DNA of 59,565 nt, taken from assembly GCA_963932545.1 (NCBI GenBank), contig CAWVRH010000015.1, positions 1-59,565 of the forward strand, given 5' to 3'. Under the pieces are notes generated by a model. It was given only the letters and a program-made list of their open reading frames with translations. It was not told where the DNA came from and ran no database searches. Position numbers and translations under genes: made by a program. Positions 33,713 to 42,585 of the stretch are shown here, piece after piece; the stretch's first letter is position 1, and each line of letters begins with the position of its first letter. The stretch is from UBA8337 sp963932545 (GTDB lineage: Bacteria > Pseudomonadota > Alphaproteobacteria > RS24).

Positions 33713-34381
33713 ATGACCACAAAAATTAAAATTTGCGGCCTCACCAAGCCCGAAGACATAGAGACTCTAAACGCGTTAAACGTTGAGCTGGCGGGTTTTG
33801 TGTTTTACAAACCTTCGCCGCGCCATCTGACACAAGAGCTTGGCGTTCAATTGGCCGCGCGCTGCCGACCTGAAATGGAACGCGTCGCGCTTTTGGTCGA
33901 CCCCAGCGACGATGAGGTCGATATGGCTCTGGCAACGATTAGCCCGCATCATATCCAATTGCATGGAAACGAAAGCCCCGAGCGGGTAACCGAAATTAGA
34001 CGCCGTGGGGCTTGCGATATTATCAAAGCGCTGCCGATAGAGACGCCTGCCGACTTTGCCCAAGCGCGCGATTACGCCGATGCCGCCAATTGGTTTTTAT
34101 TCGATGCCAAGCCGAGTGCCGATGCTTTATCTGGTGCCCTGCCCGGTGGCAATGGCGACCCCTTTGACTGGGCCCACTTAAGCGCTTATGACCAAAGCCA
34201 TCCTTATTTGTTGGCTGGTGGGTTGAACCCCGAAAACGTCGGCCGAGCGTTAGCGATTAGCCAAGCCCCAATGGTGGATATTTCTTCTGGTGTCGAAAGC
34301 GCGCCGGGCGAAAAAGACCCCGAACGGATAAAACAATTTGTCAAAGCTGTGCGCCAAGCCGACGCAGCAAGGAAAGAGTAA
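33713..34381 (+). CDS. trpF: phosphoribosylanthranilate isomerase
   Basis: Third step of tryptophan synthesis, an Amadori rearrangement on a TIM barrel. KICGLTKPEDI carries the catalytic Cys (residue 7), VALLVDPSDD the region of the catalytic Asp, and LAGGLNPENV and DISSGVES the phosphate-binding loops. 222 residues is typical. It is directly followed by trpB (three bases) and trpA (two bases), so trpFBA are one unit; trpD, trpC and trpE are elsewhere, as is usual in alphaproteobacteria. Confidence 0.97.
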   Translation: MTTKIKICGLTKPEDIETLNALNVELAGFVFYKPSPRHLTQELGVQLAARCRPEMERVALLVDPSDDEVDMALATISPHHIQLHGNESPERVTEIRRRGACDIIKALPIETPADFAQARDYADAANWFLFDAKPSADALSGALPGGNGDPFDWAHLSAYDQSHPYLLAGGLNPENVGRALAISQAPMVDISSGVESAPGEKDPERIKQFVKAVRQADAARKE

Positions 34382-34384
34382 ATT

Positions 34385-35599
34385 ATGGACCAGGGAACCA
34401 ATAGCTATCGCGCAGGCCCCGATGAGAACGGCCGCTTCGGTTTATTCGGCGGACGCTTTGTCGCCGAAACGCTGATGCCGCTCATCCTTGATTTGGAGGC
34501 CGCTTACGGCGAAGCGCAAAACGACCCGGCTTTTGCGGCACAATTAGAAGACCTGCAAACCCATTATGTAGGACGCCCCAGCCCCTTGTATTTTGCCGAG
34601 CGATTGACCGAACATTATGGCGGCGCAAAAATTTATCTAAAGCGCGATGAGCTGAACCATACGGGCAGCCATAAAATTAACAATTGCTTAGGCCAAATTT
34701 TGCTCGCCATGCGGATGAAGAAAACCCGCATCATTGCCGAGACAGGCGCTGGCCAGCACGGCGTTGCCGTGGCCACAGTGGCGGCCCGCTTTGGCCTCCC
34801 TTGCACGGTGTTTATGGGCGCCACAGATATCGAGCGGCAAAAGCCAAATGTCTTCCGGATGAAATTATTGGGCGCCGATGTGCGCGCCGTCACCTCTGGC
34901 GCTGGCACCCTGAAGGACGCGATGAACGAAGCCTTGCGCGATTGGGTAACCAATGTGCATGACACGTTTTACATTATTGGCACGGTGGCGGGCCCGCATC
35001 CTTACCCAGCCATGGTGCGCGATTTCCAATCGATTATTGGCCGCGAAACCAAACAGCAAATGCACGACCGAGAAGGCCGCTTGCCCGATAGCCTCGTGGC
35101 TTGCATCGGCGGTGGCTCCAATGCGATGGGCTTGTTTCATCCGTTTTTAGATGACCCAAGCGTGCGCATTATCGGCGTGGAAGCGGGCGGACACGGCCTC
35201 GATACGCCCGAACATGCGGCCTCGCTAGCTGGCGGCGTGCCGGGGGTTTTGCACGGCAATCGCACGTATTTATTGCAAGATGACGATGGCCAAATTACTG
35301 AAGGTCATTCCATCTCGGCTGGCCTCGATTACCCCGGCATTGGCCCCGAACACGCTTATTTGCGCGACACGGGCCGCGTCGAATATGTCTCGGCAACCGA
35401 TAAAGAAGCGCTCGAAGCCTTTCAATTGATAACCCGTTTAGAAGGTATTATTCCGGCCCTAGAGCCTAGCCATGCGCTGGCTCATGTGAGCAAAATCGCG
35501 CCTGATTTGCCGAGCGATCATTTGCTGGTGATGAATATGTGCGGGCGTGGCGACAAAGATGTTTTCGCCGTCGCCGAACATTTAAACGTTGAGATTTAA
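34385..35599 (+). CDS. trpB: tryptophan synthase beta chain
   Basis: Condenses indole with serine using PLP. The PLP lysine lies in NHTGSHKINNCLGQ (about residues 88-101). The phosphate-binding loop is ACIGGGSNAMG, the catalytic Glu is in ETGAGQHGVA, and a C-terminal MCGRGDKDVF ends the fold. 404 residues. It pairs with the alpha chain encoded immediately downstream, between which indole is channelled. Confidence 0.98.
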   Translation: MDQGTNSYRAGPDENGRFGLFGGRFVAETLMPLILDLEAAYGEAQNDPAFAAQLEDLQTHYVGRPSPLYFAERLTEHYGGAKIYLKRDELNHTGSHKINNCLGQILLAMRMKKTRIIAETGAGQHGVAVATVAARFGLPCTVFMGATDIERQKPNVFRMKLLGADVRAVTSGAGTLKDAMNEALRDWVTNVHDTFYIIGTVAGPHPYPAMVRDFQSIIGRETKQQMHDREGRLPDSLVACIGGGSNAMGLFHPFLDDPSVRIIGVEAGGHGLDTPEHAASLAGGVPGVLHGNRTYLLQDDDGQITEGHSISAGLDYPGIGPEHAYLRDTGRVEYVSATDKEALEAFQLITRLEGIIPALEPSHALAHVSKIAPDLPSDHLLVMNMCGRGDKDVFAVAEHLNVEI

Positions 35600-35601
35600 T
35601 C

Positions 35602-36420
35602 ATGACCAGACTTGAAACCTGCTTTGAAACTTTACGCAGCCAAGACCGCAAAGCCTTTGTGGCTTTTGTGACGGCGGGCGACCCTGATTTGGCCACATCG
35701 GCAAAAATTCTCGACGGCCTACCCGCCGCAGGCGCCGATATCATTGAACTGGGCATGCCCTTTACCGACCCGATGGCCGATGGCCCTTCCATTCAAGCCG
35801 CCTCGCAGCGCGCCTTGGCGGTGGGCCAGACTTTGCTTGGCACTTTGGATATGGTGCGCACATTCCGCGAGACCCATACCACCACGCCGATTGTGCTGAT
35901 GGGCTATTACAACCCGATTTATATTTATGGCCCTGAGCGGTTTATCGCCGATGCGGTGGCCGCAGGCGTCGATGGGCTGATTGTTGTCGATTTACCGCCC
36001 GAAGAAGACGCCGAGCTTTGCTTGCCAGCTATGGCAGGCGGGCTGAATTTCATTCGCTTGGCCACGCCAACGACAGACGATAAACGCTTGCCGGAAGTTT
36101 TGAACAATAGTTCTGGTTTTGTTTATTACGTCTCCATTACAGGCATTACCGGCTCCGCGGCCCCGCAACAACAAGATGTTGCGGCTAATGTGGCGCGCAT
36201 AAAACGCCATACCGAGCTGCCTGTTTGTGTCGGGTTTGGCATTCGCACGCCCGAACAAGCCAAGGCTATGAGCGAGATTTCAGACGGTGCCGTCGTCGGA
36301 TCAGCGCTTGTGGATGTCATTACCGAACATTTAGACGCGCAAGGCGAGGCCAAAGACACGCTTGTTGAAAGCGTGCTAGCCCTTGCGTCGAGCCTCGCTG
36401 AGGGTGTAAACAGGGATTAA
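35602..36420 (+). CDS. trpA: tryptophan synthase alpha chain
   Basis: Cleaves indole-3-glycerol phosphate to indole and G3P. The catalytic Glu and Asp are in IIELGMPFTDPMADGP (about residues 47-62). The loop YYVSITGITGS and GFGIRTPEQ and VVGSALVD bind the phosphate. 272 residues. It starts two bases after trpB. accD follows about 40 bases later with its own AGGAG, in the order seen across alphaproteobacteria. Confidence 0.98.
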   Translation: MTRLETCFETLRSQDRKAFVAFVTAGDPDLATSAKILDGLPAAGADIIELGMPFTDPMADGPSIQAASQRALAVGQTLLGTLDMVRTFRETHTTTPIVLMGYYNPIYIYGPERFIADAVAAGVDGLIVVDLPPEEDAELCLPAMAGGLNFIRLATPTTDDKRLPEVLNNSSGFVYYVSITGITGSAAPQQQDVAANVARIKRHTELPVCVGFGIRTPEQAKAMSEISDGAVVGSALVDVITEHLDAQGEAKDTLVESVLALASSLAEGVNRD

Positions 36421-36461
36421 GGCTAGTTTACTCTATAGATGGTGCTTTTCAGGAGACAACC

Positions 36462-37334
36462 ATGAACTGGATTAAAAACTTTGTACGCCCACGCTTTCCA
36501 AGCGTTTTTCGCGAGCATGACGACACGCCGGATAACCTATGGGACGCTTGCAAAAAATGTGGAGAAATGATTTTCCATCGCGATTTGGAAGTCTTACAAA
36601 AAGTCTGTCCTGGCTGCGATCATCATATGCGCATTGGCGCCTCGACACGTTTTGAAGCGCTATTTGACAAAGGCGCCTTTGAGCTAATTGCCGTGCCCGA
36701 AGTGCCCCATGACCCGCTAAAATTCAAAGATCAGAAAAAATATGCCGAACGACTGAAAGACGCGCGCGCCAAAACTGGCGATAGAGATGCCGTCAAAGTC
36801 GCCAAAGGCACCATTGGCGGTCAGACCAGCATTATCGCTGTGCAAGATTTCCATTTCATGGGCGGCTCACTCGGCATGGCGGCTGGCGAGGCTGTGGTGA
36901 CCGCAGGCCAGGCTGCGCTCGAAAACAATGCACCGCTGATTATGGTCGCGGCCGCAGGCGGCGCGCGCATGCAAGAAGGCATTTTATCGCTTATGCAAAT
37001 GCCGCGCACAACCGTGATTGTGCAGCAGTTACGTGAGCGAGGCCTGCCTTATATCGTGCTCCTAACCGACCCGACCACGGGTGGCGTAACCGCCTCTTAT
37101 GGCATGTTGGGCGATGTCCATATTGCTGAGCCCGGTGCGCTCATCGGTTTTGCGGGCCCACGGGTTATTCAAGATACCATTAAAGAAAAACTGCCTGAAG
37201 GTTTTCAGCGAGCCGAATATTTGCTGGAACACGGCATGGTCGACATGGTGGTGCATCGCCATAAATTGGCAGAGACATTGGCCAACCTATTAGACCTGCT
37301 GATGGGAGGAAAAGCGCCGCAAGCCGCTGAGTAA
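36462..37334 (+). CDS. accD: acetyl-CoA carboxylase carboxyltransferase beta subunit
   Basis: Transfers the carboxyl group from biotin to acetyl-CoA with AccA, the first step of fatty acid synthesis. An N-terminal zinc finger has CKKC and CPGC (about residues 27-50). The crotonase-like core has GGSLGMAAGEA, AAAGGARMQEG and TDPTTGGVTASYGMLGD. 290 residues. AGGAGACAACC precedes the ATG. folC follows after five bases. Confidence 0.98.
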   Translation: MNWIKNFVRPRFPSVFREHDDTPDNLWDACKKCGEMIFHRDLEVLQKVCPGCDHHMRIGASTRFEALFDKGAFELIAVPEVPHDPLKFKDQKKYAERLKDARAKTGDRDAVKVAKGTIGGQTSIIAVQDFHFMGGSLGMAAGEAVVTAGQAALENNAPLIMVAAAGGARMQEGILSLMQMPRTTVIVQQLRERGLPYIVLLTDPTTGGVTASYGMLGDVHIAEPGALIGFAGPRVIQDTIKEKLPEGFQRAEYLLEHGMVDMVVHRHKLAETLANLLDLLMGGKAPQAAE

Positions 37335-37339
37335 TCTGT

Positions 37340-38632
37340 GTGGACAATCCAAATCGTGCCAATAGTGATCGCCTACTAGAGCAGTTACTCGCGCTGCATC
37401 CGCGCCTCATCGACCTTTCGCTCGACCGCATGTGGCGCCTTTTAAGTGCGCTCGATCACCCGCAAGACAAATGCCCCCCCATCGTCCATATCGCAGGCAC
37501 CAATGGCAAAGGCTCCACCGCCTCGCTTTTGCGCGCCATGCTAGAGGCCGACGGCCAACAAGTGCATGCCTATTACTCGCCCCATTTGGTCCATTTTCAC
37601 GAGCGCATTGTGCTGGCGGGCACGCAAATTTCTGAAGCCCATTTGGCCGACGCTCTCGCCCGCGTCGAGGCGGCCAATGATGGCGCCCCAATTACTTTTT
37701 TCGAAGTCACCACGGCCGCCGCTTTTCTGGCCTTTAGCGAACATAAGGCCGATTATCTTATCCTCGAAGTAGGCTTGGGCGGTCGGCTGGACGCGACCAA
37801 TGTGGTGACGCCAAAATTATGTGCCATCACGCCTATCAGCCTCGACCATCAAGATTTTTTAGGCGACACGATACTCTCCATCGCCGAAGAAAAAGCTGGC
37901 ATTTTGAAAGCTGGCGTACCCGCCGTCTTGGCGCCGCAAACACAAGACGTGCGCGCGTTCCTCGAAGATTATGCGGCGCGTAAATTGGCGCCCTTAACCC
38001 TAGCAGGCCAAGATTTTACGACTTACGAAGAAGCGGGTCGGCTGATTTTTCAACACGAAACGGGCTTGCAAGACTTGCCCTTGCCGGCCCTTACGGGCGC
38101 GCATCAATTGGATAATGCAGGCACGGCTTTAGCTTGCGCGCAGGCGCTTGGCGTCTCTCCAAAGGCTATGGCCACGGGGCTAGAAACCGTGCGTTGGCCC
38201 GCCCGATTGCAAAAGCTAACCAAAGGCCCGCTGATCGATGGGGTGAAAGCGCGCCTCAAATCAGCGCAAGTCTGGTTGGATGGCGGGCACAATCAAGCGG
38301 CCGCCCAAGCGCTTGCCAACTGGCTGGCGAGCCAAAGCGGCGCGACCCCAGAAGTGCATATTGTGATGGGGCTTTTAAGCACAAAATCGCACACAGATTA
38401 CCTTGCCGCTTTGGCTAAAACGGGCGCGCAAATCCACGCCGTGCCGATTGCCAATAATGACGCAGCCCTCGCGCCGGATGTTTTGGCCGCAGAAGCGAAA
38501 GCCCAAGGCCTGAAATCCAGCGCCCACACCAGCATAGAAAACGCGCTGGAAACCATTACGGCTCCCAACGCGCTCATTCTCATTGCCGGTTCGCTGTATT
38601 TAGCGGGTCAGGTTTTGGCCGAAAACGGCTAG
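37340..38632 (+). CDS. folC: dihydrofolate / folylpolyglutamate synthase
   Basis: Adds glutamate to dihydropteroate and extends folate polyglutamate tails, using ATP. The Mur-ligase-like P-loop is IAGTNGKGSTAS (about residues 49-60), followed by YYSPHLVHFHERI, EVGLGGRLDATNVV and SLDHQDFLGDT. A C-terminal domain holds VWLDGGHNQAA. 430 residues. It starts with GTG at 37340 and has no strong Shine-Dalgarno. It ends the plus-strand run and converges with trxA across 17 bases. Confidence 0.96.
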   Translation: MDNPNRANSDRLLEQLLALHPRLIDLSLDRMWRLLSALDHPQDKCPPIVHIAGTNGKGSTASLLRAMLEADGQQVHAYYSPHLVHFHERIVLAGTQISEAHLADALARVEAANDGAPITFFEVTTAAAFLAFSEHKADYLILEVGLGGRLDATNVVTPKLCAITPISLDHQDFLGDTILSIAEEKAGILKAGVPAVLAPQTQDVRAFLEDYAARKLAPLTLAGQDFTTYEEAGRLIFQHETGLQDLPLPALTGAHQLDNAGTALACAQALGVSPKAMATGLETVRWPARLQKLTKGPLIDGVKARLKSAQVWLDGGHNQAAAQALANWLASQSGATPEVHIVMGLLSTKSHTDYLAALAKTGAQIHAVPIANNDAALAPDVLAAEAKAQGLKSSAHTSIENALETITAPNALILIAGSLYLAGQVLAENG

Positions 38633-38649
38633 ACCCCCGCGCGGACAAA

Positions 38650-38970
38650 TTACAGCGTTTCGTCAATCCAATCTTTGATCTGGCTTTTTGGTGCTGCGCC
38701 TACTTTGGTGGCGGCGGCTTGGCCGTCTTGGAAAATCATCATCGTTGGAATAGAGCGCACGCCATAGCTGGTTGGGGCTTCTGGGTTTTCGTCGATATTC
38801 ACTTTGATGATCGACAATTTATCGCCATATTCAGCCGATAGTTCTTCTAGCGCCGGCGCGATTTGCTTGCACGGGCCACACCATTCGGCCCAAAAGTCGA
38901 CCAATACGGGGCCTTTTGCGTTCAGCACTTGGGTTTCAAATTCAGCGTCATTGACATGCGATACGCTCAT
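38650..38970 (-). CDS. trxA: thioredoxin
   Basis: A dithiol reductant for ribonucleotide reductase and other enzymes. The active site FWAEWCGPCKQIAPALEE (Cys-Gly-Pro-Cys at about residues 31-34) and the cis-Pro loop VRSIPTMMIF are intact. I chose the ATG at 38970 (MSVSHV), which has AAGGAGAG upstream; the longer frame adds 22 residues with no fold relevance. 106 residues is standard. It lies 90 bases downstream of addA on the same strand, a conserved alphaproteobacterial order. Confidence 0.97.
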   Translation of the reverse strand: MSVSHVNDAEFETQVLNAKGPVLVDFWAEWCGPCKQIAPALEELSAEYGDKLSIIKVNIDENPEAPTSYGVRSIPTMMIFQDGQAAATKVGAAPKSQIKDWIDETL

Positions 38971-39060
38971 GGCTCTCTCCTTTGGATTGAAATTCATATC
39001 TTTTAGTAATGTAGGGAGGCGGGTGTTGATTCTCAAGGCGCCGCGTTGTTTTAAAATCGA

Positions 39061-42000
39061 TTACGGCTCTTTTAGTTCTCGCTCACCGGAGAGTACCTGC
39101 GCCATGGCCGCGTCTAGCGCTGCATCTTGCAGCCAGTCGATGCGCGCGTTTTGGGTCCAAATCAATGCACAGCGTATCGGCTTACCCGGGCGCACCCCTT
39201 GCATCAAAGCTCGGTAGGCGGCCATTTGCGTCCAATAGGGTGTTTGCTCGTCGCGCGCTTGCGGCGGGTTTCCGGTCTTAAAATCGACCAGAATAATGTC
39301 TTCCGAGCGCTCAACCAAACGGTCTATTTGCCCCGCCAAAGCTAATTTTTGCCCATCCAACATTTCCACCACACCGGCCACAGAGGCCTCGGCCAAGGCG
39401 GTGGGACCAAATAAATCAGCCAAATCTGGATGTGCCAAAACCGACAGCGCCTCCTCGACCAGACGCGCTTGGGTTGGCGTATCGAGCGATATATCACTGG
39501 CTTCGCTGGCCCGCGCCACATAAGCCCGCGCCGCCGCCTCGCGCTCGCCCGGCTCTAACGCGGGCAAGCTCTCCAATAATTTATGAACGATTTTACCGCG
39601 TTGCGAAGCCGCCCGCAAAGCCTCGCCTTCGTGCCCCGCCGGTTGGGTCACTGGCATATCGCCATGCGACAGAGAGGACGGCGAGAATAATTTATTGCCA
39701 AAATAACGATACGCATTTTCATCGCGTGGCGCAGGCTCAAACAACCAATCCGGAGTGGGCGGCACGGCGGCCCGCGCGGCCTCCTCCGAAGTATCTTCGT
39801 CTTGGCTCTCCGGCACGGGCAGAGGCACCTCACCAGCGGCCAGCCATTGGCGCGCATTCACGGCCTCCCCCGCCGCATCAAGCCAGCTTTGTCCGAGACC
39901 GCTATCCATCATGTCATACCAACTATCTTTGGGCGGCTCTTTTTGACGTTTGGCTAGCCAACCGCCGATATACAAACGGTCGCGCGCGCGCGTAAGGGCT
40001 ACATAAAGCAGGCGCTTTTCTTCTTGTTTGGCCAATATCTCTTGCCGCTCTACCTGCTGTGTCCCGTAAGGCTCTCGCAACGATTTAGTGGCGCGCCATA
40101 GCGGCAGACGCTCGGCGTTGAACTGCAAGCGGTTAACTTGTCCGCCTCGTTTAGCGGGCGCACGGCAGGTATCGGGTAAAAACACGATGGGCGCCTCCAG
40201 CCCTTTGGCGCCATGCACGGTCATGATGCGAACTGCCGAGCCCGCCCCTTCCATATCGCGTTTTATCTCTTGTTGGCCTTGGCGCAACCAATGCAAAAAA
40301 CCCTGAGCGCTGGCCGCATGGCGCGTTTCATAAGCCAAAGCGAGACGCAATAATTCACCGATAGGGTCATCAATTTGGCTACCAAGGCGCGCGCTCAAAA
40401 GTTTGTGGCCATGCTTGGCGCCTAAAAACTGCGCCAGCAATTCATAGGGCGCAAGCTTATCGATAGTCTCTTGCAACCACATTAATCGCTCAAAAGCCGC
40501 CTTTATGGCGGGCGCCGCACTTGCCTCTTTGGCCAGGTTCTCAAACGCTTGCCACAGGCTGGCGGGGCGTCCTTGAGCCAATTCAAAAAGCATTTCTTCG
40601 CTCACCCCGCCCAGCGGACTGCGCAAGAAAATCGCTAAGGATAAATCATCGTCTCGGTTCAGCGTCACATCCAACGCAGCCAAAATATCCATAATGGCTA
40701 TTTGCTCAAGCAGCACCATGCGGTCTGCGCCAGCCACGGCAATCTGTCTGGTTTTCAGCGCCCGCGTCATCTCTTCCACAAAGCCGCTGCGCGTGCGCAC
40801 CAAAATTAGAATATCGCCAGCCGATACATTCTGCGTCTTATCGGCCAGCAATTCAGCTATCTTGGCGCTAATCCGTTCGGCCAAAATAGCTGGCCCAGTG
40901 CTGGCTTCTTGCGGCCCTTGCTCGGGGGTCGCCCAAGGGTCCAAATCTTCTTTTGACTCGGGTGGCACCTCGACTGGCCAGACTTCCACATGGCCCGGCT
41001 CGCCCTCGCGAAACGCTTTATGTTCAATCGCATAGTCTTGCGCGCTAACGCCTTCGCGCCGCTCTGATGTCGCAAATACCAAGTCGACAAACTTCAATAC
41101 TTGCGGCGTCGAGCGACGCGACATGGTAAGCGGCACGTAATTTAGCTGGCCGTCAATCTCGTCAATGGCGCGTTTGAAATGTCGATGTTGCGCGTCGAAC
41201 TCGGTTGGATCCGCCCCTTGAAAGGAGAAGATCGATTGCTTCTCATCGCCCACAGCAAATAAGGTGCGCTCCATCGCTCGCTCGCTATCGCCTATGAAAA
41301 ACTCATCGGCCAAAGCCCGAATAACCCGCCATTGCGCGGGGCTCGTATCTTGCGCCTCATCGACCAGAATATGCTCCAGCCCATTATCAATTTTAAACAA
41401 CACCCATTGGGCCGCGCGCGTTCCAGTAAGCAGATGATTGGTAACGGCTATTAAATCATCGTAATCCAATACCCCCCGTCGGCGCTTTTCGGCCTCATAG
41501 GCGGTCACCAGAAAATCAGCGAAATGGAACACCGCTTGCGTCATCTGATAGGTGGCTATGGCGTTCAGCGTGGCACGCAAGTCAAAGGCCGCCTGCGCCA
41601 TCGCCGCCATTTTACGCGCCAAATCAGGCGCGCTTTCGAGGCTTTTTTTGGTCGCGGCAGACGCCCGCAAGCCACCCTTTTGGGTCAAAAATACGGGCAA
41701 TAACTTGTCCCAAACCGCACGCGGGGTTTGACTGTCTAAGGCCTGCAACCATTGTGCCAGTCCCGAAGATTTTTTCACATCGTCCTTGCTACCCTGGGCC
41801 AGCCAGTCGGCCATGGCTTTGGCCTCTTTGCGATAGCTATCGTTAAACCCCTGCAACACAACTTCAGGGTCTGCGACCGGCTGAGATAGGCCTAAATGCT
41901 TGGCCAAGTCTTGTAAGTTTTTGGCCTGATTGGCAGCTTGCAAAAATCCGCGGCGGGCAATGATATCGCGTCCCAAAGACGCTAAATCAGGCTCGCTGAG

Positions 42001-42585
42001 GGCACGGGTAAGCTTGCCCATACTGGCCTGCAAGTCGACGCCGTCCGGACTTTGCGAAACCGACGAAACCGGCGAAGCCCCCAAGGCCCGCGTGACAATG
42101 GCTTGTTGAATTTCTTGCGCGTCTTGCTCATCCAGCAGCTCAAATTGCGGCGACAGACCCGCCTCTAGCGGAAAGCGTTTGAGCAAGCTCTCGCAAAACG
42201 CATGAATGGTTTGCACCCGAAGACCGCCCGGCGTCTCTAGCGCCCGCGCAAATAAAGTTCGCGCCCGACCCAAATCTTCCAACTGCACATCGGGGCCTAA
42301 GCGTTCGGCAATTTCTGCTCGTAATTTCGTGTCTTCCATCAAGGCCCAATCGGCCAATACGGCGAACAAGCGTTCTTGCATCTCGGCCGCTGCGGAGCGG
42401 GTATAGGTGAGGCACAAAAGCCGTTCGGGCGCCACGCCCTCGAGCATGAGACGCACCAGACGCGACACCAAAACATAGGTTTTGCCCGAGCCCGCATTAG
42501 CCCCCACCCATACAGAAGCTTGGGGCTGCGTGGCCGCATGTGCGCCATTGGCACTTGGGTCTGGCGTCAGCGGTGCGTGGCTCAT
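39061..42585 (-). CDS. addA: helicase-nuclease AddA
   Basis: The UvrD-like motor and 3'-strand nuclease of AddAB, which resects double-strand breaks for RecA. Motif I is GANAGSGKTYVL (about residues 29-40), motif II ILVDEAQDTSPAQW, motif III VGDEKQSIFSFQGA, and motif VI LLYVALTRARDRLYI. A RecB-type nuclease domain ends the protein (ILVDFKTGNPP, then QMAAYRAL). I chose the ATG at 42585, whose ATGA overlaps the addB stop; the frame extends to 42639 only inside addB. 1174 residues is normal. Confidence 0.96.
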   Translation of the reverse strand: MSHAPLTPDPSANGAHAATQPQASVWVGANAGSGKTYVLVSRLVRLMLEGVAPERLLCLTYTRSAAAEMQERLFAVLADWALMEDTKLRAEIAERLGPDVQLEDLGRARTLFARALETPGGLRVQTIHAFCESLLKRFPLEAGLSPQFELLDEQDAQEIQQAIVTRALGASPVSSVSQSPDGVDLQASMGKLTRALSEPDLASLGRDIIARRGFLQAANQAKNLQDLAKHLGLSQPVADPEVVLQGFNDSYRKEAKAMADWLAQGSKDDVKKSSGLAQWLQALDSQTPRAVWDKLLPVFLTQKGGLRASAATKKSLESAPDLARKMAAMAQAAFDLRATLNAIATYQMTQAVFHFADFLVTAYEAEKRRRGVLDYDDLIAVTNHLLTGTRAAQWVLFKIDNGLEHILVDEAQDTSPAQWRVIRALADEFFIGDSERAMERTLFAVGDEKQSIFSFQGADPTEFDAQHRHFKRAIDEIDGQLNYVPLTMSRRSTPQVLKFVDLVFATSERREGVSAQDYAIEHKAFREGEPGHVEVWPVEVPPESKEDLDPWATPEQGPQEASTGPAILAERISAKIAELLADKTQNVSAGDILILVRTRSGFVEEMTRALKTRQIAVAGADRMVLLEQIAIMDILAALDVTLNRDDDLSLAIFLRSPLGGVSEEMLFELAQGRPASLWQAFENLAKEASAAPAIKAAFERLMWLQETIDKLAPYELLAQFLGAKHGHKLLSARLGSQIDDPIGELLRLALAYETRHAASAQGFLHWLRQGQQEIKRDMEGAGSAVRIMTVHGAKGLEAPIVFLPDTCRAPAKRGGQVNRLQFNAERLPLWRATKSLREPYGTQQVERQEILAKQEEKRLLYVALTRARDRLYIGGWLAKRQKEPPKDSWYDMMDSGLGQSWLDAAGEAVNARQWLAAGEVPLPVPESQDEDTSEEAARAAVPPTPDWLFEPAPRDENAYRYFGNKLFSPSSLSHGDMPVTQPAGHEGEALRAASQRGKIVHKLLESLPALEPGEREAAARAYVARASEASDISLDTPTQARLVEEALSVLAHPDLADLFGPTALAEASVAGVVEMLDGQKLALAGQIDRLVERSEDIILVDFKTGNPPQARDEQTPYWTQMAAYRALMQGVRPGKPIRCALIWTQNARIDWLQDAALDAAMAQVLSGERELKEP